DNA from: Rhynochetos jubatus
Taxonomy: Eukaryota > Chordata > Aves > Eurypygiformes > Rhynochetidae
Length of the DNA stretch: 64,000 nucleotides
Direction: 5' to 3'
Assembly (NCBI GenBank): GCA_027574665.1
Contig: CM050690.1
Span: 34,194,357 to 34,258,356, forward strand
This document shows, one piece after another, positions 63,901-64,000 of this stretch. The notes beneath the pieces were generated by a model. That model ran no database searches, was not told the DNA's origin, and saw only the letters and a program-made list of their open reading frames with translations. Position 1 is the stretch's first letter. Each line of letters begins with the position of its first letter. A program made the position numbers and the translations under genes.

Positions 63901-64000
63901 GTAGCAATAACAAATCATTTAAGCAATAAATAAATAACCTGAGACTGAGTTGTTAAGAGTTAATAGTCTCCCATACACTCAATAGAGACTGAGGCTCCAC
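60971..64000. other. Non-genic interval
   Basis: No gene or repeat family is recognised apart from the G-rich tract at 63333-63370. Around 62830-62880 two near-copies of 'ttgtaaatactgtaaatca' lie in tandem. The window ends in AT-rich unique DNA. Confidence 0.5.
63333..63370 (+). repeat. G-rich tract, quadruplex candidate
   Basis: The + strand carries G blocks of 5, 4, 6, 12 and 4 separated by spacers of 1-3 bases. This satisfies the usual four-G-block pattern for an intramolecular G-quadruplex. It stands alone in AT-rich DNA with no CpG island. Confidence 0.75.

Noticed and set aside
1..64000. CRISPR arrays, bacterial operons, riboswitches, rRNA or tRNA genes
   Set aside because: None is visible. 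The sequence is vertebrate, and no regularly spaced repeats, tRNA A/B box pairs with cloverleaf potential, or rRNA segments were recognised.

Overview
The window is vertebrate nuclear DNA, almost certainly avian. Evidence for a bird: CR1 LINE copies whose 3' ends carry the short 'attctatg'-type tail; an LTR of the kind I associate with avian ERV-L-like elements; AT-rich non-coding DNA; and a single intronless gene inside a strong CpG island. There are no bacterial or viral gene clusters, and nearly all open frames are short and random.

The one protein-coding gene I can support is GAS1 (growth arrest-specific 1) at 34142-35116 on the + strand. It encodes a 324-residue GPI-anchored Hedgehog co-receptor with two ten-cysteine GFRalpha-like domains. 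It sits in a CpG island of about 2.8 kb (about 32820-35600). A TATA-like box lies near 33335, followed by a long GC-rich leader with upstream ATGs, including a frame that overlaps the GAS1 start. A 3' UTR of about 1.1 kb leads to an AATAAA at 36195. Human GAS1 also lies in a gene-poor region, and human 9q21 corresponds largely to the avian Z chromosome, so a Z location is likely, but this is inferred and not seen.

Layout: 1-32.8 kb is non-genic upstream DNA with four CR1 loci (2.4, 8.2, 15.5-16.5 and 26.8-28.4 kb). The 15.5 kb locus is a nest: an inverted, internally deleted CR1 inside another CR1. 32.8-36.2 kb is GAS1 with its promoter. 36.2-64 kb is non-genic downstream DNA with an old CR1 (40.9 kb), an ERV-L-like solo LTR apparently inside an even older CR1 remnant (49.4-50.2 kb), a MIR-type SINE relic (51.45-51.58 kb), an orphan CpG-rich patch (55.6-56.0 kb), a CR1 in minus orientation (60.64-60.97 kb) and a G-rich tract (63.33 kb). 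Several non-repetitive stretches look like candidate GAS1 regulatory DNA, but without alignments that is conjecture.

I did not find a novel multi-gene system. The most unusual items are the chained upstream reading frames before GAS1, the nested CR1 and the MIR relic. Repeat boundaries were read by eye and may be off by 10-30 bases.
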